The translations under genes and the position numbers were made by a program. Under the pieces are notes generated by a model, which saw only the letters and a program-made list of their open reading frames with translations, was not told the DNA's origin and made no database searches. From Pelagomonas calceolata (lineage: Eukaryota; Sar; Pelagophyceae; Pelagomonadales; Pelagomonadaceae), in contig CAKKNE010000004.1 in assembly GCA_918797485.1 (NCBI GenBank), positions 1,674,001-1,738,000 of the forward strand: a stretch of DNA of 64,000 bases. The letters run 5' to 3'. Numbering within the stretch: the first letter of the stretch is position 1; each line of letters begins with the position of its first letter. Below, one piece after another: positions 14,291 through 29,200 of this stretch.

Positions 14291-17200
14291 CACGACCAGC
14301 ATTGATGTACGCTCCCCCTCCGGCTACACTACCAATGGTTGAGCCTGCAAATAGATGGACTGAACCACCAGTGCCTGATGTTCCGCTACCAGCAGATAGG
14401 CTGACAAGACCGCTGCAGCCACCAGTTGCTGAACCAGAGCCAATAAGAATCACACCACTGTTACCAATCAGCGCGCTCCCCGAACTGAAGACAAGTTTTC
14501 CACTTGCCCCAGATACACCTGTATTTGCGCTAGTGATACTAATAATACCGGTGCTTGTTGCAGTACCCTCACCCGTGCCACAACACAAATCTCCACCTGT
14601 CTTCTTAGTGCTACGTGCTGCTGCCAGTATCATATTGCCACCCTCTCCAGATGTGCCACTCCCCGTTGATATTAGAATGCGACCAGCCTGACCGGCCACC
14701 GCTGCACCTGTCCCAAAGGAGAGTCCACCACTATTTCCTGTTGTTGCTATACCACTGCTGAAGGCAAGAGGTCCACTCGCACCCACTGCACCTGCATTGG
14801 CGCTCAGAAATACCACGATGCCGCTGCTAGAGGCAGAACCTCCTCCTGAGACTAATTTAGTACTTCCACCCGTTGCTATTGCACTACGGCTGGAAGCAAC
14901 TGACACGAATCCGCCTGTACCGCTTCTTCCGCTACCGACATGAAGCCGCGTTGAACCACCACGTCCGCCTGTACTAGCACCAGTTGCAAGCAACAGAGCA
15001 CCGCTGTTGCCTGCCTTCGACAATCCCGTACTGAAACTCAAGGCCCCACTTGCCCCATTCGCACCTGCGTTCATTGTGAATACTAATATTGCTCCGCTAC
15101 TAGTGGTGGTTCCCTCGCCATTGGAAGCAACCGCAGGGCCACCCGTATTGGCCATGCCACATCCAGCAGATAGAATCAAAATTCCACCTACACCGCTGGA
15201 GCCACTACCAACACTTATCGACACACCACCTGCGGAGCCGCCTGTCGACGATCCTGATTGCCAAAAACAACTACCGCTGTTTCCTTGAATACCATGACCA
15301 GAGCTGAATGCCAGACAACCACTGCTACCAAGTGCCCCTGTATTAGAGCTGATTACTGCTATCACGCCACTGCTGGAGGCTGTACCCTCCGCACCATCAA
15401 TGACAGTAGATCCGCCAGTCGATCTCATAGACCGGCCTGCTACGCATGAAAATGTACTTCCTATTCCGGAATTTCCACTTCCAACGAGCACGTGTATATT
15501 GCCACCTCGACCAGCTGTGGCAGGTGAAGTGCCAATGAGAACAGGGCCACTATTTCCCAGAGAGCTAGATCCAGTGCTAAACACCAAATGTCCGCTCGAC
15601 CCATCTGTTGCCATATTTGCGCTGGATGTGATGATTGACCCACTACTTGTGCTGTCGCCAGGATCATTTGAGATCAAGACAAAGCCGCCCGAGCCTGTTG
15701 CACCATTGCCTCCAGTAAGTGTAACTAGACCACCAATCCCGTGCATGCCACTACCCCCCCCTCCAGTAAGTGAAGTCCTGCCACCTCCGGAACCTTGACC
15801 TCCCGTGACCCCAATAAAACCCCCTATTCCTGAATATCCACTTCCCGCGTAGAGGCTTATCCTGCCAGCAGCGCTACTGGAGACCCCACCTGTCACAACA
15901 TTCATCACACCTGTGTTGCCACCTTTCGCCGATCCCGAGGCGAACCTGAGCGCGCCGCTGGCGCCGGTCGCGCCCGCATTTGCGCTCGAGATGCGGATCG
16001 CGCCGCCGCTCGCCGCGGTGCCCTCGCCGGTCCTGGCCAGGACCGACCCTCCGCTCGTCGCCGCGCTCCTGCCGGAGGCCAGTTGCGTCGACCCGCCGCC
16101 CCCGCTCGTCCCGCTCCCGACGCTCACCGTCGCCGCTCCGCCGCGGCCGGCGGTGCCTGATCCCGAGCCCAGCAGCACCGCGCCAGAGTTGCCGGTCTGC
16201 GACGTTCCGGAGCTGAAGACCAGGCGCCCGCTCGACCCGGCGCCTCCGGCGTTCCCGCTCGCCACGCGCACGGCGCCGCCGCTCGCCGCGCTGCCCTCGC
16301 CGCCCGTCGCCGCGCAGGCGCCTCCGGTCGCCGCGGTGCTCGCGCCACCGCGCGCGCAGACGGCGCCGCCCGCGCCGCTGGTGCCGCTGCCGACCGCCGC
16401 CGAGACCGCGCCGCCCCTCCCGCCGGTCGCGCCGCCAGAGCCAAAGCTCGCGGCCCCGCTGTTCCCGGACTTGGGCGCCCCCGAGGTAAACACCAGGCGC
16501 CCGCTGCCTCCGCTCGCGCCGCCTTTCGCGCTCGCCACCTCCACGGCGCCGCTCGACGCCGCTGTTCCCTCTCCTCCCAGGGCGACTGCGCGTCCTCCGG
16601 TCCCCTTTGCCCGGCCCCGACCGCGTCGCGGCCCGCGACGAGGGCCAGGCCACCTCCGGCCCCGGACGTCCCGCTGCCCGCGGTCGCAACCCGCGACCGC
16701 CGCGGCCCGCCGTCGCCGTTCGGAGCCCAGGACCGCGCCGCCGCTGTTGCCCGTCGCGCCCGGTGCCCGAGCTGAACGCCAGACGTCCGCTACTACCGCC
16801 GCCGCCAGCGTTCGCGCGCGCGCACGCGCACGACGCCGCTGCTCGTCCCGGCTCCGCGGCCCGAGGCCACGCCAGCGCCGCCGCCGGTCGCTTCCGTGCT
16901 GGACCCGGCTTGCAACACAAGGACGCCGCCGGCAGAGCTCGTCCGCTCCCGATCACGACTCGCACCGCGCCGCCGCGACCAGCGGTCGACGCGCCCGCCC
17001 CGGCGCAAATCCGCCCGCTGTTGCCACCTTTCGAGGACCCGAGGCGAACCTGAGCGCGCCGCTGGCGCCGGTCGCGCCCGCATTTGCGCTCGAGATGCGG
17101 ATCGCGCCGCCGCCGCCGCGGTGCCCTCGCCGGTCCTGGCCAGGACCGACCCTCCGCTCGTCGCCGCGCTCCCGCCGGAGGCCAGCTGCGTCGACCCGCC

Positions 17201-20200
17201 GCCCCCGCTCGTCCCGCTCCCGACGCTCACCGTCGCCGCTCCGCCGCGGCCGGCGGTGCCGATCCCGAGCCCAGCAGCACCGCGCCAGAGTTGCCGGTCT
17301 GCGACGTTCCGGAGCTGAAGACCAGGCGCCCGCTCGACCCGGCGCCTCCGGCGTTCCCCGCCGCCAGCGCGCACGGCGCCGCCGCTCGCCGCTGCTGCCC
17401 TCGCCGCCCGTCGCGCGCAGGCGCTCCGTCGCCCGCGGTGCTCGCGCCACAGCGCGCGCAGACGGCGCCGCCAGCGCCGCTGGTGCCGCTGCCGACCGCC
17501 GCCGAGACCGCGCCGCCCCTCCCGCCGGTCGCGCCGCCAGAGCCAAAGCTCGCGGCCCCGCTGTTCCCGGACTTGGGCGCCCCCGAGGTAAACACCAGGC
17601 GCCCGCTGCCTCCGCTCGCGCCGCCTTTCGCGCTCGCCACCTCCACGGCGCCGCTGACGCCGCTGTTCCCTCTCCTCCCAGGGCGACTGCGCGTCCTCCG
17701 GTCCCCTTTGCCCCGGCCCCGACCGCGTCGCGCCCGCGCGAGGGCCAGGCCACCTCCGGCCCCGGACGTCCCGCTGCCCGCGGTCGCAACCGCGCGACCG
17801 CCGCGGCCCGCCGTCGCCGTTCGGAGCCCAGGACCGCGCCGCCGCTGTTGCCCGTCGCGCCGGTGCCCGAGCTGAACGCCAGACTTCCGCTACTACCGCC
17901 GCCGCCAGCGTTCGCGCGCGACGCGCACGACGCCGCTGCTCGTCCCGGCTCCGCGGCCCGAGGCCACGCCCGCGCCGCCGCCGGTCGCTTCCGTGCTGGA
18001 CCCGGCTTGCAACACAAGGGCGCCGCCCGGCAGAGCCCGCCCTGCTCGCTCGATCACGACGCACCGCGCCGCCGCGACCGCGGTCGACGCGCCCGTCCCG
18101 GCGCAAATCCGCCCGCTGTTGCCACCCTTCGAGGACCCCGAGGCGAACCTGAGCGCGCCGCTGGCGCCGGTCGCGCCCGCATTTGCGCTCGAGATGCGGA
18201 TCGCGCCGCCGCTCGCCGCGGTGCCCTCGCCGGTCCTGGCCAGGACCGACCCTCCGCTCGTCGCCGCGCTCCCGCCGGAGGCCAGCTGCGTCGACCCGCC
18301 GCCCCGCCGTCGTCCGCTCCCGACGCTCACCGTCGCCGCTCCGCCGCGGCCGGCGGTGCCCGATCCGAGCCCAGCAGCACCGCGCCAGAGTTGCCGGTCT
18401 GCGACGTTCCGGAGCTGAAGACCAGGCGCCCGCTCGACCTGGCGCCTCCGGCGTTCCGCCGCCACGCGCACGGCGCCGCCGCTCGCCGCGCTGCCCTCGC
18501 CGCCCGTCGCCGCGCAGGCGCCTCCGGTCGCCGCGGTGCTCGCGCCACCGCGCGCGCAGACGGCGCCGCCCGCGCCGCTGGTGCCGCTGCCGACCGCCGC
18601 CGAGACCGCGCCACCCCTCCCGCCGGTCGCGCCGCCAGAGCCAAAGCTCGCGGCCCCGCTGTTCCCGGACTTGGACGTCCCCGAGGTAAACACCAGGCGC
18701 CCGCTGCCTCCGCTCGCGCCGCCTTTCGCGCTCGCCACCTCCACGGCGCCGCTCGACGCCGCTGTTCCCTCTCCTCCCAGGGCGACTGCGCGTCCTCCGG
18801 TCCCCTTCGCCCCGGCCCCGACCGCGTCGCGGCCCGCGACGAGGGCCAGGCCACCTCCGGCCCCGGACGTCCCGCTGCCCGCGGTCGCAACCGCGCGACC
18901 GCCGCGGCCCGCCGTCGCCGTTCGAGCCCAGGACCGCGCCGCCGCTGTTGCCCGTCGCGCGGTGCCCGAGCTGAACGCCAGACTTCCGCTACTACCGCCG
19001 CCGCCAGCGTTCGCGCGCGCGACGCGCACGACGCCGCTGCTCGTCCCGGCTCCGCGGCCCGAGGCCACGCCCGCGCCGCCGCTGGTCGCTTCCGTGCTGG
19101 ACCCGGCTTGCAACACAAGGGCGCCGCCGGCAGAGCTCGTCCCGCTCCCGATCACGACTCGCACCGCCCGCGACCGCGGTCGACGCGCCCGCCCCGGCGC
19201 AAATCCGCCCGCTGTTGCCACCTTTCGAGGACCCCGAGGCGAACCTGAGCGCGCCGCTGGCGCCGGTCGCGCCCGCATTTGCGCTCGAGATGCGGATCGC
19301 CGCCGCTCGCCGCGGTGCCCTCGCCGGTCCTGGCCAGGACCGACCCTCCGCTCGTCGCCGCGCTCCCGCCGGAGGCCAGCTGCGTCGACCCGCCGCCCCC
19401 GCTCGTCCCGCTCCCGACGCTCACCGTCGCCGCTCCGCCGCGGCCGGCGGTGCCCGATCCCGAGCCCAGCAGCACCGCGCCAGAGTTGCCGGTCTGCGAC
19501 GTTCCGGAGCTGAAGACCAGGCGCCCGCTCGACCCGGCGCCTCCGGCGTTCCCGCTCGCCACGCGCACGGCGCCGCCGCTCGCCGCGCTGCCCTCGCCGC
19601 CCGTCGCCGCGCAGGCGCCTCCGGTCGCCGCGGTGCTCGCGCCACCGCGCGCGCAGACGGCGCCGCCCGCGCCGCTGGTGCCGCTGCCGACCGCCGCCGA
19701 GACCGCGCCGCCCCTCCCGCCGGTCGCGCCGCCAGAGCCAAAGCTCGCGGCCCCGCTGTTCCCGGACTTGGACGTCCCCGAGGTAAACACCAGGCGCCCG
19801 CTGCCTCCGCTCGCGCCGCCTTTCGCGCTCGCCACCTCCACGGCGCCGCTCGACGCCGCTGTTCCCTCTCCTCCCAGGGCGACTGCGCGTCCTCCGGTCC
19901 CCTTTGCCCCGGCCCCGACCGCGTCGCGGCCCGCGACGAGGGCCAGGCCACCTCCGGCCCCGGACGTCCCGCTGCCCGCGGTCGCAACCGCGCGACCGCC
20001 GCGGCCCGCCGTCGCCGTTCCGGAGCCCAGGACCGCGCCGCCGCTGTTGCCCGTCGCGCCGGTGCCCGAGCTGAACGCCAGACGTCCGCTACTACCGCCG
20101 CCGCCAGCGTTCGCGCCGCGCACGCGCACGACGCCGCTGCTCGTCCCGGCTCCGCGGCCCGAGGCCACGCCCGCGCCGCCGCCGGTCGCTTCCGTGCTGG

Positions 20201-23200
20201 ACCCGGCTTGCAACACAAGGACGCCGCCGGCAGAGCTCGTCCCGCTCCCGATCACGACTCGCACCGCGCCGCCGCGACCCGCGGTCGACGCGCCCGTCCC
20301 GGCGCAAATCCGCCCGCTGTTGCCACCCTTCGAGGACCCCGAGGCGAACCTGAGCGCGCCGCTGGCGCCGGTCGCGCCCGCATTTGCGCTCGAGATGCGG
20401 ATCGCGCCGCTGCTCGCCGCGGTGCCCTCGCCGGTCCTGGCCAGGACCGACCCTCCGCTCGTCGCCGCGCTCCCGCCGGAGGCCAGCTGCGTCGACCCGC
20501 CGCCCCCGCTCGTCCCGCTCCCGACGCTCACCGTCGCCGCTCCGCCGCGGCCGGCGGTGCCCGATCCCGAGCCCAGCAGCACCGCGCCAGAGTTGCCGGT
20601 CTGCGACGTTCCGGAGCTGAAGACCAGGCGCCCGCTCGACCCGGCGCCTCCGGCGTTCCCGCTCGCCACGCGCACGGCGCCGCCGCTCGCCGCGCTGCCC
20701 TCGCCGCCCGTCGCCGCGCAGGCGCCTCCGGTCGCCGCGGTGCTCGCGCCACCGCGCGCGCAGACGGCGCCGCCCGCGCCGCTGGTGCCGCTGCCGACCG
20801 CCGCCGAGACCGCGCCGCCCCTCCCGCCGGTCGCGCCGCCAGAGCCAAAGCTCGCGGCCCCGCTGTTCCCGGACTTGGACGTCCCCGAGGTAAACACCAG
20901 GCGCCCGCTGCCTCCGCTCGCGCCGCCTTTCGCGCTCGCCACCTCCACGGCGCCGCTCGACGCCGCTGTTCCCTCTCCTCCCAGGGCGACTGCGCGTCCT
21001 CCGGTCCCCTTTGCCCCGGCCCCGACCACGTCGCGGCCCGCGACGAGGGCCAGGCCACCTCCGGCCCCGGACGTCCCGCTGCCCGCGGTCGCAACCGCGC
21101 GACCGCCGCGGCCCGCCGTCGCCGTTCCGGAGCCCAGGACCGCGCCGCCGCTGTTGCCCGTCGCGCCGGTGCCCGAGCTGAACGCCAGACGTCCGCTACT
21201 ACCGCCGCCGCCAGCGTTCGCGCCGCGCGCGCGCGCACGACGCCGCTGCTCGTCCCGGCTCCGCGGCCCGAGGCCACGCGCCAGCGCCGCCGCCGGTCGC
21301 TTCCGTGCTGGACCCGGCTTGCAACACAAGGACGCCGCCGGCGAGCTCGTCCGCTCCCGATCACGACTCGCACCGCGCCGCCGCGACCAGCGGTCGACGC
21401 GCCCGTCCCGGCGCAAATCCGCCCGCTGTTGCCACCTTTCGAGGACCCCGAGGCAAACCTGAGCGCGCCGCTGGCGCCGGTCGCGCCCGCATTTGCGCTC
21501 GAGATGCGGATCGCGCCGCTGCTCGCCGCGGTGCCCTCGCCGGTCCTGGCCAGGACCGACCCTCCGCTCGTCGCCGCGCTCCCGCCGGAGGCCAGCTGCG
21601 TCGACCCGCCGCCCCCGCTCGTCGTCCGCTCCCGACGCTCACCGTCGCCGCTCCGCCGCGGCCGGCGGTGCCCGATCCCGAGCCCAGCAGCACCGCGCCA
21701 GAGTTGCCGGTCTGCGACGTTCCGGAGCTGAAGACCAGGCGCCCGCTCGACCCGGCGCCTCCGGCGTTCCGCTCGCCCGCGCGCGCGGCGCCGCCGCCGC
21801 GCGCTGCCCTCGCCGCCCGTCGCCGCGCAGGCGCCTCCGGTCGCCGCGGTGCTCGCGCCACCGCGCGCGCAGACGGCGCCGCCCGCGCCGCTGGTGCCGC
21901 TGCCGACCGCCGCCGAGACCGCGCCGCCCCTCCCGCCGGTCGCGCCGCCAGAGCCAAAGCTCGCGGCCCCGCTGTTCCCGGACTTGGCGTCCCCGAGGTA
22001 AACACCAGGCGCCCGCTGCCTCCGCTCGCGCCGCCTTTCGCGCTCGCCACCTCCACGGCGCCGCTCGACGCCGCTGTTCCCTCTCCTCCCAGGGCGACTG
22101 CGCGTCCTCCGGTCCCCTTTGCCCCGGCCCGACCACGTCGCGGCCGCGCGACGAGGGCCAGGCCACCTCCGGCCCCGGACGTCCCGCTGCCGCGGTCGCA
22201 ACCGCGCGACCGCCGCTGACCCGCCGTCGCCGTTCGAGCCCAGGACGCGCCGCCGCTGTTGCCCGTCGCGCCCGGTGCCCGAGCTGAACGCCAGACGTCC
22301 GCTACTACCGCCGCCGCCAGCGTTCGCGCGCGCACGCGCACGACGCCGCTGCTCGTCCCGGCTCCGCGGCCCGAGGCCACGCCAGCGCCGCCGCCGGTCG
22401 CTTCCGTGCTGGACCCGGCTTGCAACACAAGGGCGCCGCCGGCAGAGCTCGCCTGTCCGCTCCCGATCACGACGCACCGCGCCGCCGCGACCCGCGGTCG
22501 ACGCGCCCGTCCCGGCGCAAATCCGCCCGCTGTTGCCACCCTTCGAGGACCCCGAGGCGAACCTGGCCGCTGGCGCCGGTCGCGCCCGCATTTGCGCTCG
22601 AGATGCGGATCGCGCCGCTGCTCGCCGCGGTGCCCTCGCCGGTCCTGGCCCGGACCGACCCTCCGCTCGTCGCCGCGCTCCCGCCGGAGGCCAGCTGCGT
22701 CGACCCGCCGCCCCGCTCGTCCCGCTCCCGACGCTCACCGTCGCCGCTCCGCCGCGGCCGGCGGTGCCCGATCCCGAGCCCAGCAGCACCGCGCCAGAGT
22801 TGCCGGTCTGCGACGTTCCGGAGCTGAAGACCAGGCGCCCGCTCGACCCGGCGCCTCCGGCGTTCCCGCTCGCCACGCGCACGGCGCCGCCGCTCGCCGC
22901 GCTGCCCTCGCCGCCCGTCGCCGCGCAGGCGCCTCCGGTCGCCGCGGTGCTCGCGCCACCGCGCGCGCAGACGGCGCCGCCCGCGCCGCTGGTGCCGCTG
23001 CCGACCGCCGCCGAGACCGCGCCGCCCCTCCCGCCGGTCGCGCCGCCAGAGCCAAAGCTCGCGGCCCCGCTGTTCCCGGACTTGGACGTCCCCGAGGTAA
23101 ACACCAGGCGCCCGCTGCCTCCGCTCGCGCCGCCTTTCGCGCTCGCCACCTCCACGGCGCCGCTCGACGCCGCTGTTCCCTCTCCTCCCAGGGCGACTGC

Positions 23201-26200
23201 GCGTCCTCCGGTCCCCTTTGCCCCGGCCCCGACCGCGTCGCGGCCCGCGACGAGGGCCAGGCCACCTCCGGCCCCGGACGTCCCGCTGCCCGCGGTCGCA
23301 ACCGCGCGACCGCCGCTGGCCCGCCGTCGCCGTTCCGGAGCCCAGGACCGCGCCGCCGCTGTTGCCCGTCGCGCCGGTGCCCGAGCTGAACGCCAGACGT
23401 CCGCTACTACCGCCGCCGCCAGCGTTCGCGCCGCGCACGCGCACGACGCCGCTGCTCGTCCCGGCTCCGCGGCCCGAGGCCACGCCCGCGCCGCCGCCGG
23501 TCGCTTCCGTGCTGGACCCGGCTTGCAACACAAGGACGCCGCCGGCAGAGCTCGTCCCGCTCCCGATCACGACTCGCACCGCGCCGCCGCGACCCGCGGT
23601 CGACGCGCCCGTCCCGGCGCAAATCCGCCCGCTGTTGCCACCTTTCGAGGACCCCGAGGCGAACCTGAGCGCGCCGCTGGCGCCGGTCGCGCCCGCATTT
23701 GCGCTCGAGATGCGGATCGCGCCGCCGCTCGCCGCGGTGCCCTCGCCGGTCCTGGCCCGGACCGACCCTCCGCTCGTCGCCGCGCTCCCGCCGGAGGCCA
23801 GCTGCGTCGACCCGCCGCCCCCGCTCGTCCCGCTCCCGACGCTCACCGTCGCCGCTCCGCCGCGGCCGGCGGTGCCCGATCCCGAGCCCAGCAGCACCGC
23901 GCCAGAGTTGCCGGTCTGCGACGTTCCGGAGCTGAAGACCAGGCGCCCGCTCGACCCGGCGCCTCCGGCGTTCCCGCTCGCCACGCGCACGCGGCGCCGC
24001 CGCCGCCGCGCTGCCCCGCCGCCGTCGTCGCCGCGCAGGCGCCTCCGGTCGCCGCGGTGCTCGCGCCACCGCGCGCGCAGACGGCGCCGCCCGCGCCGCT
24101 GGTGCCGCTGCCGACCGCCGCCGAGACCGCGCCGCCCCTCCCGCCGGTCGCGCCGCCAGAGCCAAAGCTCGCGGCCCCTGCTGTTCCCGGACTTGGACGT
24201 CCCGAGGTAAACACCAGGCGCCCGCTGCCTCCGCTCGCGCCGCCTTTCGCGCTCGCCACCTCCACGGCGCCGCTCGACGCCGCTGTTCCCTCTCCTCCCA
24301 GGGCGACTGCGCGTCCTCCGGTCCCCTTTGCCCCGGCCCGACCCGCGTCGCGGCCCGCGACGAGGGCCAGGCCACCTCCGGCCCCGGACGTCCCGCTGCC
24401 CGCGGTCGCAGCAGCGCGACCGCCGCGGCCCGCCGTCGCCGTTCGGAGCCCAGGACCGCGCCGCCGCTGTTGCCCGTCGCGCCGGTGCCCGAGCTGAACG
24501 CCAGACGTCCGCTACTACCGCCGCCGCCAGCGTTCGCGCCGCGCACGCGCACGACGCCGCTGCTCGTCCCGGCTCCGCGGCCCGAGGCCACGCCCGCGCC
24601 GCCGCCGGTCGCTTCCGTGCTGGACCCGGCTTGCAACACAAGGACGCCGCCGGCAGAGCTCGTCCCGCTCCCGATCACGACTCGCACCGCGCCGCCGCGA
24701 CCAGCGGTCGACGCGCCCGTCCCGGCGCAAATCCGCCCGCTGTTGCCACCTTTCGAGGACCCCGAGGCAAACCTGAGCGCGCCGCTGGCGCCGGTCGCGC
24801 CCGCATTTGCGCTCGAGATGCGGATCGCGCCGCTGCTCGCCGCGGTGCCCTCGCCGGTCCTGGCCCGGACCGACCCTCCGCTCGTCGCCGCGCTCCCGCC
24901 GGAGGCCAGCTGCGTCGACCCGCCGCCCCCGCTCGTCCCGCTCCCGACGCTCACCGTCGCCGCTCCGCCGCGGCCGGCGGTGCCCGATCCGAGCCCAGCA
25001 GCACCGCGCCAGAGTTGCCGGTCTGCGGCGTTCGGAGCTGAAGACCAGGCGCCCGCTCGACCCGGCGCCTCCGGCGTTCCCGCTCGCCACGCGCACGGCG
25101 CCGCCGCTCGCCGCGCCGCCCTCGCCGCCCGTCGCCGCGCGGCGCCTCCGGTCGCCGCGGTGCTCGCGCCACCGCGGCGCGCAGACGGCGCCGCCCGCGC
25201 CGCTGGTGCCGCTGCCGACCGCCGCCGAGACCGCGCCGCCCCTCCCGCCGGTCGCGCCGCCAGAGCCAAAGCTCGCGGCCCCGCTGTTCCCGGACTTGGG
25301 CGCCCCCGAGGTAAACACCAGGCGCCCGCTGCCTCCGCTCGCGCCGCCTTTCGCGCTCGCCACCTCCACGGCGCCGCTCGACGCCGCTGTTCCCTCTCCT
25401 CCCAGGGCGACTGCGCGTCCTCCGGTCCCCTTTGCCCCGGCCCGACCACGTCGCGGCCCGCGACGAGGGCCAGGCCACCTCCGGCCCCGGACGTCCCGCT
25501 GCCCGCGGTCGCAACCGCGCGACCGCCGCGGCCCGCCGTCGCCGTTCCGGAGCCCAGGACCGCGCCGCCGCTGTTGCCCGTCGCGCCGGTGCCCGAGCTG
25601 AACGCCAGACGTCCGCTACTACCGCCGCCGCCAGCGTTCGCGCGCGCACGCGCGCACGACGCCGCTGCTCGTCCCGGCTCCGCGGCCCGAGGCCACGCCC
25701 GCGCCGCCGCCGGTCGCTTCCGTGCTGGACCCGGCTTGCAACACAAGGACGCCGCCGGCAGAGCTCGTCCCGCTCCCGATCACGACTTCGCACCGCGCCG
25801 CGCGACCGACCCGCGGTCGACGCGCCCGTCCCGGCGCAAATCCGCCCGCTGTTGCCACCCTTCGAGGACCCCGAGGCGAACCTGAGCGCGCCGCTGGCGC
25901 CGGTCGCGCCCGCATTTGCGCTCGAGATGCGGATCGCGCCGCCGCTCGCCGCGGTGCCCTCGCCGGTCCTGGCCAGGACCGACCCTCCGCTCGTCGCCGC
26001 GCTCCTGCCGGAGGCCAGTTGCGTCGACCCGCCGCCCCCGCTCGTCCCGCTCCCGACGCTCACCGTCGCCGCTCCGCCGCGGCCGGCGGTGCCCGATCCC
26101 GAGCCCAGCAGCACCGCGCCAGAGTTGCCGGTCTGCGACGTTCGAGCTAAAGACCAGGCGCCCGCTCGACCTGGCGCCTCCGGCGTTCCGCTCGCCCGCG

Positions 26201-29200
26201 CGCACGCGCGCCGCGCCGCCGCCGCTCGCCCTCGCCGCCCGTCGCCGCGCAGGCGCCTCCGGTCGCCGCGGTGCTTGCGCCACAGCGCGCGCAGACGGCG
26301 CCGCCCGCGCCGCTGGTGCCGCTGCCGACCGCCGCCGAGACCGCCGCCCCTCCCGCCGGTCGCGGCCAGAGCCAAAGCCCGCGGCCCCGCTGTTCCCGGA
26401 CTTGGACGTTCCCGAGGTAAACACCAGGCGCCCGCTGCCTCCGCTCGCGCCGCCTTTCGCGCTCGTCACCTCCACGGCGCCGCTCGACGCCGCTGTTCCC
26501 TCTCCTCCCAGGGCGACTGCGCGTCCTCCGGTCCCCTTTGCCCCGGCCCCGACCGCGTCGCGCCCGCGACGAGGGCCAGGCCACCTCCGGCCCCGGACGT
26601 CCCGCTGCCGCGGTCGCAACCGCGCGACCGCCGCGGCCCGCCGTCGCCGTTCGGAGCCCAGGACCGCGCCGCCGCTGTTGCCCGTCGCGCCGGTGCCCGA
26701 GCTGAACGCCAGACGTCCGCTACTACCGCCGCCGCCAGCGTTCGCGCGCGCGCGACGCGCACGACGCCGCTGCTCGTCCCGGCTCCGCGGCCCGAGGCCA
26801 CGCCCGCGCCGCCGCCGGTCGCTTCCGTGCTGGACCCGGCTTGCAACACAAGGACGCCGCCGGCGAGCTCGTCCGCTCCCGATCACGACTCGCACCGCGC
26901 GCGCCGCGACCCGCGGTCGACGCGCGCCCGCCCCGGCGCAAATCCGCCCGCTGTTGCCACCTTTCGAGGACCCCGAGGCGAACCTGAGCGCGCCGCTGGC
27001 GCCGGTCGCGCCCGCATTTGCGCTCGAGATGCGGATCGCGCCGCCGCTCGCCGCGGTGCCCTCGCCGGTCCTGGCCAGGACCGACCCTCCGCTCGTCGCC
27101 GCGCTCCCGCCGGAGGCCAGCTGCGTCGACCCGCCGCCCCGCTCGTCCCGCTCCTGACGCTCACCGTCGCCGCTCCCGCGCGGCCGGCGGTGCCCGATCC
27201 CGAGCCCAGCAGCACCGCGCCAGAGTTGCCGGTCTGCGACGTTCCGGAGCTAAAGACCAGGCGCCCGCTCGACCCGGCGCCTCCGGCGTTCCCGCTCGCC
27301 ACGCGCACGGCGCCGCCGCTCGCCGCGCTGCCCTCGCCGCCCGTCGCCCGCGCAGGCGCCTCCGGTCGCCGCGGTGCTCGCGCCACCCGCGCGCGCAGAC
27401 GGCGCCGCCCGCGCCGCTGGTGCCGCTGCCGACCGCCGCCGAGACCGCGCCGCCCCTCCCGCCGGTCGCGCCGCCAGAGCCAAAGCTCGCGGCCTGTTCC
27501 CGGACTTGGACGTCCCCGAGGTAAACACCAGGCGCCCGCTGCCTCCGCTCGCGCCGCCTTTCGCGCTCGCCACCTCCACGGCGCCGCTCGACGCCGCTGT
27601 TCCCTCTCCTCCCAGGGCGACTGCGCGTCCTCCGGTCCCCTTTGCCCGGCCCGACCGCGTCGCGCCCGCGACGAGGGCCAGGCCACCTCCGGCCCCGGAC
27701 GTCCCGCTGCCAGCGGTCGCAACCCGCGACCGCCGCGGCCCGCCGTCGCCGTTCGGAGCCCAGGACCGCGCCGCCGCTGTTGCCGTCGCGCGGTGCCCGA
27801 GCTGAACGCCAGACGTCCGCTACTACCGCCGCCGCCAGCGTTCGCGCCGCGCACGCGCACGACGCCGCTGCTCGTCCCGGCTCCGCGGCCCGAGGCCACG
27901 CCCGCGCCGCCGCCGGTCGCTTCCGTGCTGGACCCGGCTTGCAACACAAGGACGCCGCCGGCAGAGCTCGTCCCGCTCCCGATCACGACTCGCACCGCGC
28001 CGCCGCGACCAGCGGTCGACGCGCCCGTCCCGGCGCAAATCCGCCCGCTGTTGCCACCCTTCGAGGACCCCGAGGCGAACCTGAGCGCGCCGCTGGCGCC
28101 GGTCGCGCCCGCATTTGCGCTCGAGATGCGGATCGCGCCGCCGCTCGCCGCGGTGCCCTCGCCGGTCCTGGCCCGGACCGACCCTCCGCTCGTCGCCGCG
28201 CTCCTGCCGGAGGCCAGTTGCGTCGACCCGCCGCCCCGCTCGTCCCGCTCCCGACGCTCACCGTCGCCGCTCCGCCGCGGCCGGCGGTGCCCGATCCGAG
28301 CCCAGCAGCACCGCGCCAGAGTTGCCGGTCTGCGACGTTCCGGAGCTGAAGACCAGGCGCCCGCTCGACCCGGCGCCTCCGGCGTTCCCCGCGCCGCGCG
28401 CGGCGCGCCGCCGCTCGCCGCGCTGCCCTCGCCGCCCGTCGCCGCGCAGGCGCCTCCGGTCGCCGCGGTGCTCGCGCCACCGCGCGCGCAGACGGCGCCG
28501 CCCGCGCCGCTGGTGCCGCTGCCGACCGCCGCCGAGACCGCGCCGCCCCTCCCGCCGGTCGCGCGGCCAGAGCCAAAGCTCGCGGCCCCGCTGTTCCCGG
28601 ACTTGGACGTCCCCGAGGTAAACACCAGGCGCCCGCTGCCTCCGCTCGCGCCGCCTTTCGCGCTCGTCACCTCCACGGCGCCGCTCGACGCCGCTGTTCC
28701 CTCTCCACCCAGGGCGACTGCGCGTCCTCCGGTCCCCTTTGCCCCGGCCCCGACCGCGTCGCGGCCCGCGACGAGGGCCAGGCCACCTCCGGCCCCGGAC
28801 GTCCCGCTGCCCGCGGTCGCAACCGCGCGACCGCCGCGGCCCGCCGTCGCCGTTCCGGAGCCCAGGACCGCGCCGCCGCTGTTGCCCGCCGCGCCGGTGC
28901 CCGAGCTGAACGCCAGACGTCCGCTACTACCGCCGCCGCCAGCGTTCGCGCCCGCGCGCGCGCGACGACGCCGCTGCTCGTCCCGGCTCCAGCGGCCCGA
29001 GGCCACGCCCGCGCCGCCGCCGGTCGCTTCCGTGCTGGACCCGGCTTGCAACACAAGGACGCCGCCGGCGAGCTCGTCCCGCTCCCGATCACGACGCGCA
29101 CCGCGCGCCGACGACCCGCGGTCGACGCGCCCGTCCCGGCGCAAATCCGCCCGCTGTTGCCACCTTTCGAGGACCCCGAGGCGAACCTGAGCGCGCCGCT